Notes: generated from the sequence alone by a model not told the origin. Positions 11,236 through 21,848 are shown, counted from the stretch's first letter. The stretch: 64,000 nt of DNA from Ricordea florida (GCA_949710005.1 OX453286.1:3663701-3727700); one strand, 5' to 3'. Numbers and translations: made by a program.

Positions 11236-11341
11236 GATTTTAACAGAAAAATCAGTCGCACTGTCTTAAGTTAACAGATATAAACTTTATCAACACCAAG
11301 CAATGAGCGACGAAACCGCATCAACAAGTACACGTTCTTAC

Positions 11342-11456
11342 CACCACACAGTACTGAGATCTGGACACGGTTTGGAAGTCTGGGTCGGCCTTGAGACACG
11401 CCAACATTGACGGGAGAAGACTTGGAAACAAAAGATCATCATTCTTTGCATTTCCG
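11342..11456 (-). CDS. VIRMA: VIRMA exon 35
   Basis: 115 nt, phase 2 to 0, reads GNAKNDDLLFPSLLPSMLAC then PDFQTVSRSQYCVV; human GTIKGDERYAEIFQDLLALV and RQQCVEYV. Acceptor TTTGCAG, donor GTAAG. Confidence 0.88.
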
Positions 11457-11751
11457 CTGCAAAAAAATTGCGTTCGAGAGAGGAGATGAAGAAAGTGTAA
11501 ACAGACTACCAGCCCTTTCCTCCCTGCTCTTATCCCACCCCACCCCACCCCACCCCACCCTACCCCCTTGCTTCCGAATCATGCGCTCGCATCCTTACAC
11601 TGCGCGACTGAAGAGAATACGAGGAAATAGCGACCTGAATGAAAGAGGCATTGTACACGGCTTCGCCATACAATTACTCTAACAAGGAGGTTGTCGAATA
11701 CACAAGACTAGACACCGGTGAAGCCATAGTCTTTCAATTCGTGAGAGACTT

Positions 11752-12345
11752 AAATTACATGTGTAACACGTTAGCCTCGGGTCATGGCCGAAAGAACATG
11801 ATATATTACATGTATAGTGTGCTTGTCTCGGGTCATGGCTTAAAGAACGAGGTATGTTACGCGTGTAGTGTGCTTGTCTCGGGTCATGGCCTAAAGAACA
11901 TGATATATTACATGTATAGTGTGCTTGTCTCGGGTCATGGCCTAAAGAACGAGGTAAATTACATGTGTAGTGTGCTTGTCTTGGGTCATGGCTTAAAGAA
12001 CGAGGTAAATTACATGTGAAGTGTGCTTGTCTTGGGTCATGGCTTAAAGAACGAGGTAAATTACATGTGTAGTGTGCTTGTCTTGGGTCATGGCTTAACG
12101 AACGAGCTATATTACATGTGTAGCGTGCTTGTCTCAGGTCATGGCTTAAAGAACATGATATATTTCTTGTGTAGTGTGCTTGTCTCAGGTCATGGCTTAA
12201 AGACCATGATATATTTCATGTGTAGTGTGCTCGTCTCAGGTCATGGCTTAAAGAACGAGGTATATTACACGTGCAGTGTGCTCGTCTCTAATCTTAACTT
12301 AGAGAACGAGATATTTTGCATGTGTAGCGTTCTTGTTTCGAGTCC
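11752..12345. repeat. 51-bp minisatellite, about eleven units
   Basis: GGGTCATGG recurs every 51 bp (for example 11830, 11881, 11932). 51 is a multiple of three, so long spurious ORFs arise. Degenerate related units at 42005-42400 share the unit and the same flanking 'CTCCAGTGGA' block. Confidence 0.92.
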
Positions 12346-12374
12346 AGGCTTCAGGACGAGGTATTTCAAGACAA

Positions 12375-12715
12375 GACTTCCTGAAACTCCAGTGGACTCG
12401 ATGCGTCTCAAGTGGACTCCGATAGACTCCACTGGAATATAGTGGAGCATATTGGACTTGGATGAAGATTAATTATAGAAATCGGAAACTCTGTTATCGA
12501 TTATGAGAGCTGTCAACCCACACAACTAAACTCCACCGGAGTCACAGTTTTCCAATTAGTGAGAGACTTAAATTACAAGTCAGTGTAGCCTGCCCGTCTC
12601 GAGGCATCGCTTCCAGGACGAGGTATTTCAAGACAAGACTTCTTTAATCTCCAGTGGAGTCGATGCGTCTCAAGTGGACTCCGATGAACTCCACTGGAAT
12701 ATAGTGGAGTATGAA
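12375..12715. repeat. Palindromic TCCAGTGGA-rich repeats next to the 51-bp array
   Basis: Blocks with ACTCCAGTGGA and ACTCCACTGGAATATAGTGG occur at 12385-12445 and 12650-12715, and again at 42425-42470 beside the related minisatellite. The two parts probably travel as one repeat. Confidence 0.7.
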
Positions 12716-12846
12716 CGACATGCATGTCCAACAATGGGAAACTGTCGGCACAACTTATGTTCAATTCAAGATGGAAGGACTACGAAAAACCGTTAAATTC
12801 CCAAATTTTAAATGTAACAATCAAGTAGTACGTGATTGGAACTAAC

Positions 12847-12945
12847 CTGGTCTTCAAGAGTTGAAGAAGAGACACTTTAACAGCGGGTTGTGATGACAAA
12901 TACGCCAACAGTGTCATGATACGTACATCAGCTCCACTACTGTTT
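12847..12945 (-). CDS. VIRMA: VIRMA exon 34
   Basis: 99 nt, phase 2 to 2, contains VRIMTLLAYLSSQPAVKVSL then LQLLKT; human RLLALLDALASHKACKLAILHLI. Acceptor TTGACAG, donor GTTAG. Confidence 0.92.
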
Positions 12946-13148
12946 CTGTCAAGAAAAGCAAAAATCAGCTTACTCAACTCTTAGAAACTAAATTTACAAG
13001 CAAGAACCACTGTAATTACTGTAACACCGAGGGTGCCAACAAAGAAAGAAATAGGTTTTCTCAACTCTGAAAACTTAACTAACTAACTAACTAAGTATTG
13101 TGGGGATAGTTTCTAAAGAAACTGGTGCTGCGTCGGTGGGAAATTGAA

Positions 13149-13353
13149 ACACAAGAAACTGGGTAAATCAAACGAGTTGATTAAGTAAGTTATACCACCG
13201 TAAGGTAAAAGGGAGGTGCAGACGTTTCGAGCGTTAGCCCTTCGTCATTCGCTCCGACGAAGGGCTAACGCTCGAAACGTCAGCACCTCCCTTTTACCTT
13301 ACGGTGGTATAACTTACTTAATCAACTCGTTTGATTTACCCAGTTTCTTGTGT
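13149..13353. mobile_element. Long perfect-like hairpin (foldback MITE), 205 bp
   Basis: Two arms of about 95 bp around a centre near 13250 (TCGTCATTCGCTCCGACGA). One arm reads ACACAAGAAACTGGGTAAAT, the other ATTTACCCAGTTTCTTGTGT. Single-arm fragments of the same element lie at 13617-13730, 44778-44860, 45110-45175 and 48130-48235. Confidence 0.88.
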
Positions 13354-13438
13354 AACTAACTATGTAACGCAGTTACAGACAAGAACTCAACTGCTTAACT
13401 GTAACAAAGAAAGAAAAGACAAGGAGCAGTTTACTGAC

Positions 13439-13495
13439 TTGCTTTCTTCTGCACTTGACTTGTTCATCTCAGCATCTAGGGTCTCTAGAAGTGTC
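13439..13495 (-). CDS. VIRMA: VIRMA exon 33
   Basis: 57 nt, phase 2 to 2, reads (R)TLLETLDAEMNKSSAEES; human RTVLDLIVEDLQSTSEDKE. Acceptor TTCTTAG; the donor GTCAGT is chosen because it keeps phase. Confidence 0.85.
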
Positions 13496-14184
13496 CTAAG
13501 AAGACAAAAGGTAAGAATAAAATGAGACAAACAGCGTGACCGAGTGATTAGCTAGATGTCGCATCCCTCTCTGATCCAAGAATGCTTTCGAAAAAAGGCC
13601 ATTTTCCAGAGCGAGTATTGTGGGGGTAGTTTCTAAAGAAACTGGTGCTGCGTCGGTGGGGAATTGAAACGCAAGAAATTGGGATAATCAAACAAGTTGA
13701 TAAAGTAAGTTATACCACCGTAAAGTAACAAAACTGGTTAGCGGTCTACTAGTTGTTTTCTTATCAAGTATATGTTCAGTATGTACTGCCTTCTGTCGCA
13801 TTTACAGCTGTCTCAATAAGCATAGTGGTGCTAGATATACTGGCACTGAAATTCATCAACCTTAGTTAATGGCAGAGCGATAAACCGAAAGTTGAGTTCA
13901 TAATGTCGTGGCGCACACTGCTTACTGAAAAATGCAACTATCAAAGCTTTAAAGAGTACAAATTAAGCAAAAGTAGTACAACTCCTATGGATGATCATTG
14001 CAGAAGAAAGAAAACATTTATGGCATAAGCATTTTATTTCATACGTTCTTCAATAACGATGCAGTTACGCTGCATGGTTTGAACATTCTATATCGCTCAT
14101 AGTTTATGTTATCCAACCAATGCCGACCTCGCGAGGCAGAGTCCGTAAATCGCAAATAAAACGACTGATAAATGTGGCACATAC

Positions 14185-14275
14185 CGTACGATGTTAAACG
14201 CCGTGGGTGCCGAGAGGTCCGATAACTGAGAACAAACTCTTCGTAGAACTTGCTGTAGATTATGACACGCTGAAC
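14185..14275 (-). CDS. VIRMA: VIRMA exon 32
   Basis: 91 nt, phase 1 to 2, contains LQQVLRRVCSQLSDLSAPTA then FNIV; human IQHMLRRICVQLCDLASPTA. Acceptor TTGCAG, donor GTATGT. Read in another frame the region looks like a longer spurious ORF. Confidence 0.93.
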
Positions 14276-14579
14276 CTGCAAATTATCAAATACAGAACAG
14301 GAAAAATCACTGAAGTCAACTCTTGTAAACTGGTGTGCATACGGGTGAGAGATAACGGAACACAGAAGTGTAGTGGTTAAGTTATGGAACTTTAGAATAC
14401 GGGGTCTGTGGATTAAACCAAACAAAACACTTAACTCCATACTGTCTCTGCATGCTATGAACGAAGAGCCCCCCTTCCCTCGCAAAAAATGAACGATCAC
14501 TTAGACAGAAAAAAGTCAAGGCCGAGTTTGATTTGCGGCGAAGAAAGAGTTATATGGTACCAGAAACCAATAATTCTTG

Positions 14580-14810
14580 AGACGTGTTGCTGGCTTTGAA
14601 TGTCTTTGCCCACATTCAATCTTTCAAGTGCCATATTTGGAAAATCGACAAAATCAATTAAATCAATAAAATTGGCTTCTGTAGTATGACGTACTTAGCG
14701 GGAAATACCCGCGCATGCTCAAAACATAGCAGTTTCCAAATATGGTACTTAGGAAAAACTGGATCTTGACAAGGCGCACATGCGTGTTACACGTTTAAAG
14801 TTTAATGAGT
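14580..14810. repeat. Dispersed repeat, copy 1
   Basis: A similar sequence (TGCCATATTTGGAAA..., TGACGTACTTA.CGGG.AATA) occurs at 52225-52520. Both are intronic. Confidence 0.6.
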
Positions 14811-15138
14811 TCCTGATGGTACCAGTACTGGGGTGGCTTTGGTATCGTTAATTTTTTTGCGAGGGAGGGGGAGAAGCTGGTGGAATTTGGGGGAGGGGGT
14901 TATGTAAAAAAATTAGGGGAAAAAGGGGGTCGTGAAATATTTTAGCAATACTTTTATGTCATAACGTTTTATCCGAAATTGACTTTTTTTTCTTTTGATT
15001 GGGGGTGGGGCCATGAGAAAAAATGGGCAAGCTGAGGGGAGGAGGGTCATGCAATTTTAAAATGGTGCTTCTCGAATCACACCAGCTCCCCATCCCTCAT
15101 AAAGAAATGAATGTTCCCTTATCTAAGACTACACGTAC

Positions 15139-15247
15139 CTGCCAAAGCCTTGAGTATTCCCTGTAACTCGGTGCTGAGTGGGTTAAGATGCGCGCTCCAC
15201 AGGCGTCGGTGATTCATCACCTGATTGGCCTCCTCCAGGGGTAATTC
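15139..15247 (-). CDS. VIRMA: VIRMA exon 31
   Basis: 109 nt, phase 0 to 1, contains NHRRLWSAHLNPLSTELQGI; human NTRKLWSMHLHVQAKLLQEI. Acceptor TTCAAG, donor GTACG. Confidence 0.93.
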
Positions 15248-15713
15248 CTTGAAGAAACGAGAGCCGACTGAGAAATCGCGTAGGCACGCAATGTGTGCAA
15301 GACTGATAACACCGCGTCGAATATTGTGCGTAATATCATAGGTGACGAATTACTCCTTAATTTTGGCGCGAAATTTCAGCGTTAATTTGTAATTTCACAT
15401 GTGAAATTACAAAATTGCCATAGCAACCCTTCCGTACGTCTCAGTGTCAAGATGGCGACGAAGTTTTAAAATACCGTGAATGAAGATGTCAGGGCACAAA
15501 ACGACGTTTTAGAAAACCTGAACACACAAGAGAACATCAAGAAGGATTCTAACAGGTATTTTGCCGAAAACGTCTGAAAAATTCTGAACTTCATAAGCCA
15601 AATTTAAGGTCTAAACATTTGAGAGAGTAGAGTTCTCGATCGATACGATCCAGGATAAACATGTCAAAAATCCACGATTGCTAACGTAATTCGTCACCCA
15701 TGATATTAATAGG

Positions 15714-15870
15714 TAATCAAATGGTGAACTCGTGAAATTAGGGAATAATTTCACTTGCGTTTTGTCCAAAGACTAATAATTTCCCTCGCCTAAAGGCTCG
15801 GGAAATTATTAGGATTTGGACAAAACGCGCGTGAAATTATTCCCTAATTTCACTCGTCACCATTTGATTA
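15714..15870. repeat. 157-bp inverted repeat
   Basis: Arms TAATCAAATGGTGA... and ...TCACCATTTGATTA with long pairing (AAATTAGGGAATAATTTCAC) around a short loop near 15790. Confidence 0.85.
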
Positions 15871-16192
15871 CACATACGAAGCTGATAAGTGGGTCATTTG
15901 CCATCATGCACTCTCAGACGACTGCGATGCAAAACACCTCAGTATATAGGTTGTCTACAAAGCACGCTGCCAGTGCTCAGGGTTGTAGCTAAGAAAATTG
16001 GCTGTCGGTTGAGCTAGCCATTCAGCCGGTTGACAACAAATTTAGGTAGACTTTGGTCGCTGCCATCAGTCAAACAACGGCCAAATTTCATCCGACGATC
16101 GACTTTTTGTCGCCCGGCGAATTTCGCCGGCAGCCGGCGCTTAGCGACAACCCTGAGTGCTGCCGTCAACTCAGTAGTTCTCCTCCACTTAC

Positions 16193-16261
16193 CTCTATAG
16201 TGTGAATGGGTAGCGGTATTGGCAGCAACTCTGACAGAAGAACGAGTCCACCAACAAAGGC
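16193..16261 (-). CDS. VIRMA: VIRMA exon 30
   Basis: 69 nt, 23 codons, contains FVGGLVLLSELLPIPLPIHT; human FFSGLILLSELLPLPLPMQT. Acceptor GGTTAG, donor GTAAG. Confidence 0.95.
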
Positions 16262-16691
16262 CTAACCACAAAACATGACGACAAGAAACAGAAGATGTTC
16301 AAAGCAATAATCATTATGATATCACACACCATATACGTATAACTTTAAGGTTCATCCTGTCCAAAAGGATGAAATTAAATACAACGGATTTTTTTTTTAA
16401 AAAAAAAACGATCCAATTACTTCGTGATTGGACGGTTTCTCTCAGCCAATCAAATCTAAGAAAAAATAAGAGAAATCTAGTTCCAACCAATAAGCGCACA
16501 GCTTTCCCTTGTCAATATTTGTTTACTATTTTTGTCCACCTTCAAGTCGTAGTTTCAAAACGGTGGATTCTTCTGTCTGATTCTGAGATATTTATCAACT
16601 AAGAAACTACACGCTTGTTTCATTTGAAAAAAAAAAAAAAGAATCCTCTAGTTGCCAAATTGGTTTTCTACACATGTGACTGTGAACAAAC

Positions 16692-16759
16692 CTGTGGTGA
16701 CGAGGTGGTGTATTCCAGAAGTTCTCTCAACATCAGTGACCAGATACTGTCGTTTATAG
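16692..16759 (-). CDS. VIRMA: VIRMA exon 29
   Basis: 68 nt, phase 1 to 0, reads (A)INDSIWSLMLRELLEYTTSS then PQ; human LANNTWSLMLKEVLSSILKV. Acceptor CTTTCAG, donor GTTTG. Confidence 0.92.
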
Positions 16760-17025
16760 CTGAAAGAAAAAAAAAACCCACAGAGGTGGCGGTAAGGAAT
16801 GGACCATTTCAATTTTGATGGGGGGGGGGGGGAGAGTTGGGCAGTTTTGTCGTGTCAAGAATTAAGTTTTTTCTCTTTGGGCTGTGCAAGAATTTTTCAG
16901 CACCTTATTAGCACCTTTTTTTTTCCACTGGCCCACTGTGCATGAACTTTTTTTCTATACTTTTGCTATGCAGGAATTTTCTTTTGTTAATTGCCCAGCC
17001 CCCCAAGCCCCCTTAAAAATAATAA

Positions 17026-17433
17026 CACTTAATAATAATCACACTTTTTCATCTTCGGTACTGTTTGTTTTACTATACAGTGTGGTTCTAACTTTTTTCA
17101 TCTGTGGATCAAACCATGCAGTGTAACCATTCTTTGAAAAGCTACTGAACTGTACTGTACTGTGGTACTGTTTGTTTTACTATATAGTGTGGTTCTAACT
17201 TTTTCATCTGTGGATCAAACCATGCAGTGTGACCATTCTTTGTAAAGCTACTGAACAATACTGTATTGTGGTACTGTTTGTTTCACCATGCAGTGTGGTT
17301 TTTATTGCCGTCCTGTTTGATTTACATCACAGTGTAATTCCATCTGCGATATCGTTTGGTTCACTAAGTGGTAAAGTGTGAATCCAAATTTTTCATAGAC
17401 ACCATTCTCTGGAAACGTAATGAGGAGATGTTA
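17026..17433 (-). repeat. Composite ~400-bp repeat unit, inverted relative to 47 kb
   Basis: Contains two to three ~115-bp family units plus a unique stretch (17300-17433). The reverse complement of all parts is found at 47205-47600 but in circularly permuted order. Confidence 0.8.
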
Positions 17434-17460
17434 ACTCAAAAAAAAAGCTTTAGTATTCAC

Positions 17461-17533
17461 CTTCTTCATGATCTGATGACTGTACTACTGGTCTTGTAAA
17501 TGTCATAAAGACGTCTACGATGTCACTTTGAAT
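17461..17533 (-). CDS. VIRMA: VIRMA exon 28
   Basis: 73 nt, phase 0 to 1, reads IQSDIVDVFMTFTRPVVQSS then DHEE; human IQNDIIDILLTFTQGVNEKL. Acceptor CTTTAG, donor GTGAAT. Confidence 0.93.
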
Positions 17534-17579
17534 CTAAAGACAAAAACGGGGCACAGGATCAAGATAATTGTTGTGCACC

Positions 17580-18060
17580 CTAAATACATGTAAGTTCTTG
17601 TACCAACTTTGTTCACCAAACTGCCAAACTGTCATGTCACTACAGCAGATCACATTGCGGTATGGAGCAAACTTCCACCCACTCACCCCCCACCCCCACA
17701 TATCACTTCTTGTCCTGACCTTGTGGGCCAAGCTACTTTGCTGTCCTGACCCGGTGCAGTGCTTATCAAGTTTTGATGCAACAATCTGCCCCCGTAAACT
17801 CTATCTTAAATATAATTCTTGTCCTAATTCTGTGAGCGATACTGCTTATAAGACCTGTAATTGGAGTGGTGCACAACACAGTATGAAGCAACAACTGCCC
17901 CCACCGACCTGACCCTCGTAAATATTTCTTGTCATAACCTGCTTAACTGTCATGTTACTGGAACATTGAACGTCACATTTAGAGCAACATTCTTTCCCCA
18001 TCACCCCTCCCTCAAACATTATTCTTGTCCTAACCTTGTGCGCCAAACTGCTTAACTGTC
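17580..18060. repeat. Degenerate ~110-bp tandem repeat that includes the end of exon 27
   Basis: Four diverged copies of the segment TTCTTGTCCTAACCTTGTG..CCAAACTG (starting near 17590, 17705, 17815 and 17925) precede the true exon end at 18025-18090. Each copy carries part of the exon 27 3' end and its donor. Confidence 0.8.
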
Positions 18061-18363
18061 CTGTCATAGGAGCAGTGCACATCACTGTGTGAAGCTGCAT
18101 TAGGGATTTCATTAACCTCCTGTCCTTAAACTGGTAACATCCGCTGGTCAGCAACTCTGTTAACAGCGCCTTAACCAGCGCCAAGAGAGGTATCACCATG
18201 GAAACCATTACCAGGGGTGGCCCAGTTTTCAAGGGCTGTCCCTGCCTCCATGGACGAAGGAGAAACTCGCCAAGTTTCTGGAAAGAGTTGATGAATACGT
18301 CCATAGCGTTGGCAGAGAACAACTCGATGCAAAAAAGGTTCCTGTTGAGATCTTTCTGAATTC
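18035..18363 (-). CDS. VIRMA: VIRMA exon 27 (largest)
   Basis: 329 nt, phase 1 to 0. Contains IQKDLNRNLFCIELFSANAM, PWRQGQPLKTGPP, LVKALLTELLTSGCYQFKD and LHTVMCTAPMTGQLSSL, matching human KDLKWNLAVIQLFSAEGM, TLLKTMLTELLRGGSFEFKD and LHMLLCSIPLSGRLDS. Acceptor TTTTCAG, donor GTTAGG. Its 3' end is copied in degenerate tandem form to the left (17580-18060). Confidence 0.95.
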
Positions 18364-18540
18364 CTGAAAAGCAGCAAACGCCCCATAAACATACAGGACA
18401 ACGTCGAGAGTCAAGTATGCGAAGTACTAAGTTTGTTGAAAGAAGTATTTTCAGCACGGTCACAGGCAAGAGAGAAGAGCCTGGAGAATTTGTGAAAGAT
18501 ATATTTATAGATATATATAAATAAGATATATAGCACATTG

Positions 18541-18605
18541 GAGTTATCCCTACGAGTTTCCGATTACCAGTTCGGACTGTCTACCACTGAGCTATACGAG
18601 ACTCG
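18541..18605 (-). repeat. tRNA-like SINE fragment
   Basis: Minus strand has GTATAGCTCAGTGGTAGA (A box) and a weak B box ATCGGAAACTC. Likely a tRNA-derived retroposon head. Confidence 0.5.
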
Positions 18606-18884
18606 TGGAGTAATCAAGATGGTACATCTTGAGTCTGGAGAATTTGTGAAAGATGTATTTTAAGCACTGTCACTGTCTGTTACTAACACGAAGTTAGAAA
18701 TGTAAACTAACTCCATTACTCGTAATACTGGATTTGGTACCAATGGGAAGTTCCAATTTGTCTAACTGAATATTTTGAGTTGAACTAACAAGGCAGTTCT
18801 TGAGGAAGCGACTGAAACTCACTAATAAGAGCTGCTACTTAGATCTTGGGAGCATGAGGGTTAAGGTATCCCGATTTTTGTTGG

Positions 18885-19095
18885 TGTTGTTGTTATTGTA
18901 TCTTTTTTGTTGTTGTTGTTGTTGTTTTTGTTGTTGTTTGTTGCTGTTGTTTTTTGTCGTTGTTGTTTTTGTTGTTATTTTTGTTGTTGTTTGTTGTTGT
19001 TATTATTATTGTTGTTGTTATTATTGTTGTTGTTGTTGTTGTTGTTTTTTGTGGTAGTTGTTAATGTTGTTGCTGCTGTTGTTGCTATTATTCTG
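18885..19095. repeat. (GTT)n microsatellite
   Basis: About 200 bp of GTT/TTG with interruptions, beginning only a few bases beyond the donor of exon 26. Polycysteine and polyleucine ORFs here are artefacts. Confidence 0.95.
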
Positions 19096-19101
19096 ACCAA
19101 C

Positions 19102-19211
19102 CTTCTGAGCTCTCCACGTTCTTTGCAGGGCAGGCAAGATACTTCAGCACTCTCAAAGCCATCAGCAGTCCACAAGCAATACTGGGTGTGGTGTTAATCT
19201 CATCAAGGTGA
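19102..19211 (-). CDS. VIRMA: VIRMA exon 26
   Basis: 110 nt, phase 2 to 1, reads HLDEINTTPSIACGLLMALR then VLKYLACPAKNVESSE; human GLTTALRVLCNVACPPPPVEG. Acceptor TCGTAG, donor GTTGG. Confidence 0.92.
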
Positions 19212-19709
19212 CTACGATATAACAATGAATAAATAAAAAAGACAGTAGGTGCTGCACGAATGCTATTAGAACAATACAGGGAAAAAAGGGGAAATCGCTT
19301 TAGTGATATGATCTTATTGTAAAATTCACTAAATCGCTGACATATGATAATATTTTCCAGTGAGTAAGAACAATTTAACCCAAGACTTTGTGCTATCTTT
19401 CACTACATAAAACTCTTAATACGAAGCCCTAAATATTTCCGGGAGCGAAACGTTAGTTCCCTTTGAACTACAATAGACTCATGTTTTGAATTTCTTTCGC
19501 CCGAAAATAGAGGGTCTATTTGATTGAAGGAGCAGATTAAGATACAAAAACAGACACCAGTGTCTTCTCATTTTTAGTTTAATAATTGTTCATGATGATG
19601 TAAACTACTCCCAAGAGAGCCGATAGTTATCAAAATCATTGTCATCATTAATATTATTGATGTTTATATTAATATTATTACTAGCAATAAATAATATAAT
19701 AAATTTGTT

Positions 19710-19933
19710 AGAATTGGGTTACTAAATGAAAACACACATGATTCCCTGCAACTCTGAGTTTCGTGCTTACGCACTCATCAGGCAGATTTTCTGCCTGATG
19801 AGTGCGTAAGCACGAAACTCAGAGTTGCAGGGAATCATGTGTGTTTTCATTTAGTAACCCAATTCTATATACCGCTCTACACAAATGTGTATTGAGCACT
19901 ATTCAGCAGTGTTTTCTACAACTTCTCACGATT
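19710..19933. mobile_element. Penelope-like element relic forming a palindrome
   Basis: 19710-19787 matches the start of the 36593 and 39145 repeats. From about 19790 the same sequence runs back inverted and continues into what is, in the complete element, the segment 39075-39145. Two head-to-head truncated copies of the Penelope end are the simplest reading. Confidence 0.88.
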
Positions 19934-20002
19934 AATAAATTTGTTAATAATACTAATAAATTATATTTCAAATCTGCACAAAGAATGTTACAGATTCCAT
20001 AC

Positions 20003-20108
20003 CTCTTCACAAATTCCACCAATTTGGGTATACTGGAAATATCAAAGTTGATGTCCTTCAGAGCAACCAACCAATGGCTCAGCTCAACAGTTGAAGTATC
20101 GGAATCTT
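20003..20108 (-). CDS. VIRMA: VIRMA exon 25
   Basis: 106 nt, phase 1 to 2, contains LSHWLVALKDINFDISSIPK then LVEFVKR; human KWLEPLKNLRFEINCIPNLIEYVKQ. Acceptor CCAACAG, donor GTATGG. Confidence 0.95.
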
Positions 20109-20152
20109 CTGTTGGCGAAAACACAGAAACTGCTTTTAATATTAAAAATAAC

Positions 20153-20309
20153 CATCATCATCATCATCATCATCATCATGATTATCATCATCATCACGAT
20201 TATCATCAATATCATCATCATCATCATCATCACGATTATCATCAATATCATCATCATCATCACGATTATCATCAATATCATCATCATCATCATCAGTATC
20301 AATATCAAT

Positions 20310-20346
<37 letters not shown>

Positions 20347-20350
20347 ATAC
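20153..20350. repeat. (CAT)n microsatellite
   Basis: About 200 bp of CAT with AT and CGAT interruptions just upstream of exon 25. Polyhistidine or polyaspartate frames are artefacts. Confidence 0.95.
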
Positions 20351-20961
20351 CATAATTATAATAACTATCACGGTCACAGTCACGATTACAGCAAAGAGAA
20401 AGATAATACAAAGCTTATCGGAGTAGTATGAGCTCACATTGCTTAGAAGTGCCCCTTGGTTCTTCCAGTCAAATGCTGCATTCACAGTGGAGTTTCAGCA
20501 TGTTTAAGTAATGGTCCGGCTAAGAAGCAGGCAGAAAAACAATAGGGCTCGGCAATATGTCAGTTAATTTGTGGTGCTAATTGGCGCATAGAACAAGAGC
20601 CAAATTTGGTCGAGAGAGAGAAAATAAGGATATGGAAAAGACAAGGTCTAAAAATTACGTTTTTTTTAATTTTTTCATTGTGTTTTCGGTATTTTTTTGG
20701 TATTAGCCAATGAGATGAGGCGATTTAAATGGAATTAACAATAAACTGTTCGCACCTTTTTAATGAGTTTTGCCGTACACCTGCCTACCTTTTAGCCGGA
20801 CCATTACTTAATACCGATATTGGGAAACCTAATCCGAGTCCCCTCAACAGGAGTTAATCCATGTTTATGAGATCAATATCATCTGTGCAAAAGTACCATG
20901 GACCAAGGAAATAAAAAGGTTATTTAGCCGCCCTGGAACATCGAAACTAAGAAATTCTCAC

Positions 20962-21024
20962 CTCTTGAAGTGACAGCTATAAGTCTGGAGGCCAGGCGAG
21001 ACAACATTTCAACATTCTCTGACA
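20962..21024 (-). CDS. VIRMA: VIRMA exon 24
   Basis: 63 nt, phase 1 to 1, reads SENVEMLSRLASRLIAVTSR; human SSDVQMLEQHAASLLKLCKA. Acceptor TCTCAG, donor GTGAGA. First exon after the giant intron. Confidence 0.9.
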
Positions 21025-21130
21025 CTGAGAAGAAACGCAAAAAAAAATATCGCTTCAATCTTGACAGCAACGCCCCGCAGTTCTTGTTCCCCTGTTTTAC
21101 GGTCACTTCACAATAGTAATGCCGACGTAT

Positions 21131-21160
21131 CTTATTATTATTATTATTATTATTATTATT
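21131..21160. repeat. (TTA)n tract, probable Polinton target
   Basis: The same repeat continues on the far side of the element (36497-36532), so the Polinton probably inserted into it. The target duplication cannot be resolved inside a simple repeat. Confidence 0.75.
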
Positions 21161-21770
21161 AGTAGTAGTAGTAAATATGCGATTCTAGCGCAACTTTGAA
21201 AAATTAAAGAAAAAAATCAATTTTAAAATTTAGGAGGAGATTTTACGATTTTGGGGGACTTCAAAAAAAATCTTTATAGGAAAAATCAATTTTAAAATTT
21301 AGGAGGAGATTTTACGATTTTGGGGGACTTCAAAAAATCTTTATAGGAAAAATCAATTTTAAAATTTAGGAGGAGATTTCAGGATTTCGGGATACTTTGG
21401 GTGAAATCTTTATAAAAAAAATCAATTTTAAAATTTAGGAGGAGATTCTAGCGCAACTTTGAAAAATTAAAGAAAAAAATCAATTTTAAAATTTAGGAGG
21501 AGATTTTACGATTTTGGGGGACTTCAAAAAAAATCTTTATAGGAAAAATCAATTTTAAAATTTAGGAGGAGATTTTACGATTTTGGGGGACTTCAAAAAA
21601 TCTTTATAGGAAAAATCAATTTTAAAATTTAGGAGGAGATTCTAGCGCAATTTTGAAAATTTAAAAAAAAAAATCAATTTTAAAATTTAGGAGGAGATTT
21701 AATGATTCTAGCGCATTTCAAAAAAAAATCAATTTTAAAATTTAGGAGGAGATTTCAGGATTTCGGATGG
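21161..21770. repeat. Left terminal inverted repeat of the Polinton
   Basis: Starts AGTAGTAGTAGTAAATATGC. It then holds about nine units with core AATCAATTTTAAAATTTAGG plus AGGAGAT, separated by spacers of three kinds (GATTTTGGGGGACTTC, GATTTCGGGATACTTTGG, TTCTAGCGCAACTTTG). It is shorter than the right repeat. Confidence 0.92.
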
Positions 21771-21848
21771 AACCCAAAAAGAGTTGTGGATTGGTGTTAT
21801 GATATTGAGGAAAAAGAAATGTATAATAATTTAGCCGATGAAGATTAA
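21768..21848 (+). pseudogene. Possible relic of a plus-strand coding end
   Basis: Between the left repeat and the first gene, a frame reads WNPKRVVDWCYDIEEKEM then YNNLADED and a TAA stop (21846-21848). Composition is protein-like, but upstream it runs straight into the terminal repeat. It could be the end of a lost gene, or chance. Confidence 0.3.

Noticed and set aside
11639-12442. Plus-strand ORFs with CSVLVSGHGLKNE repeats
   Set aside because: Product of the 51-bp minisatellite; the repeat is intronic and its related copy at 42 kb is also non-coding.
14039-14500. 153-codon minus-strand ORF
   Set aside because: Wrong frame across VIRMA exon 32; the exon frame has clear VIRMA similarity.
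17846-18538. 230-codon minus-strand ORF taken as one single-exon gene
   Set aside because: Only 18035-18363 is VIRMA coding; the rest is intron read-through, with splice sites at both borders.
18800-19197. Polycysteine and polyleucine ORFs
   Set aside because: Caused by the GTT microsatellite beside exon 26.
19802-20431. 209-codon plus-strand ORF with polyhistidine
   Set aside because: Runs through the Penelope relic, antisense to VIRMA exon 25, and through a CAT microsatellite.
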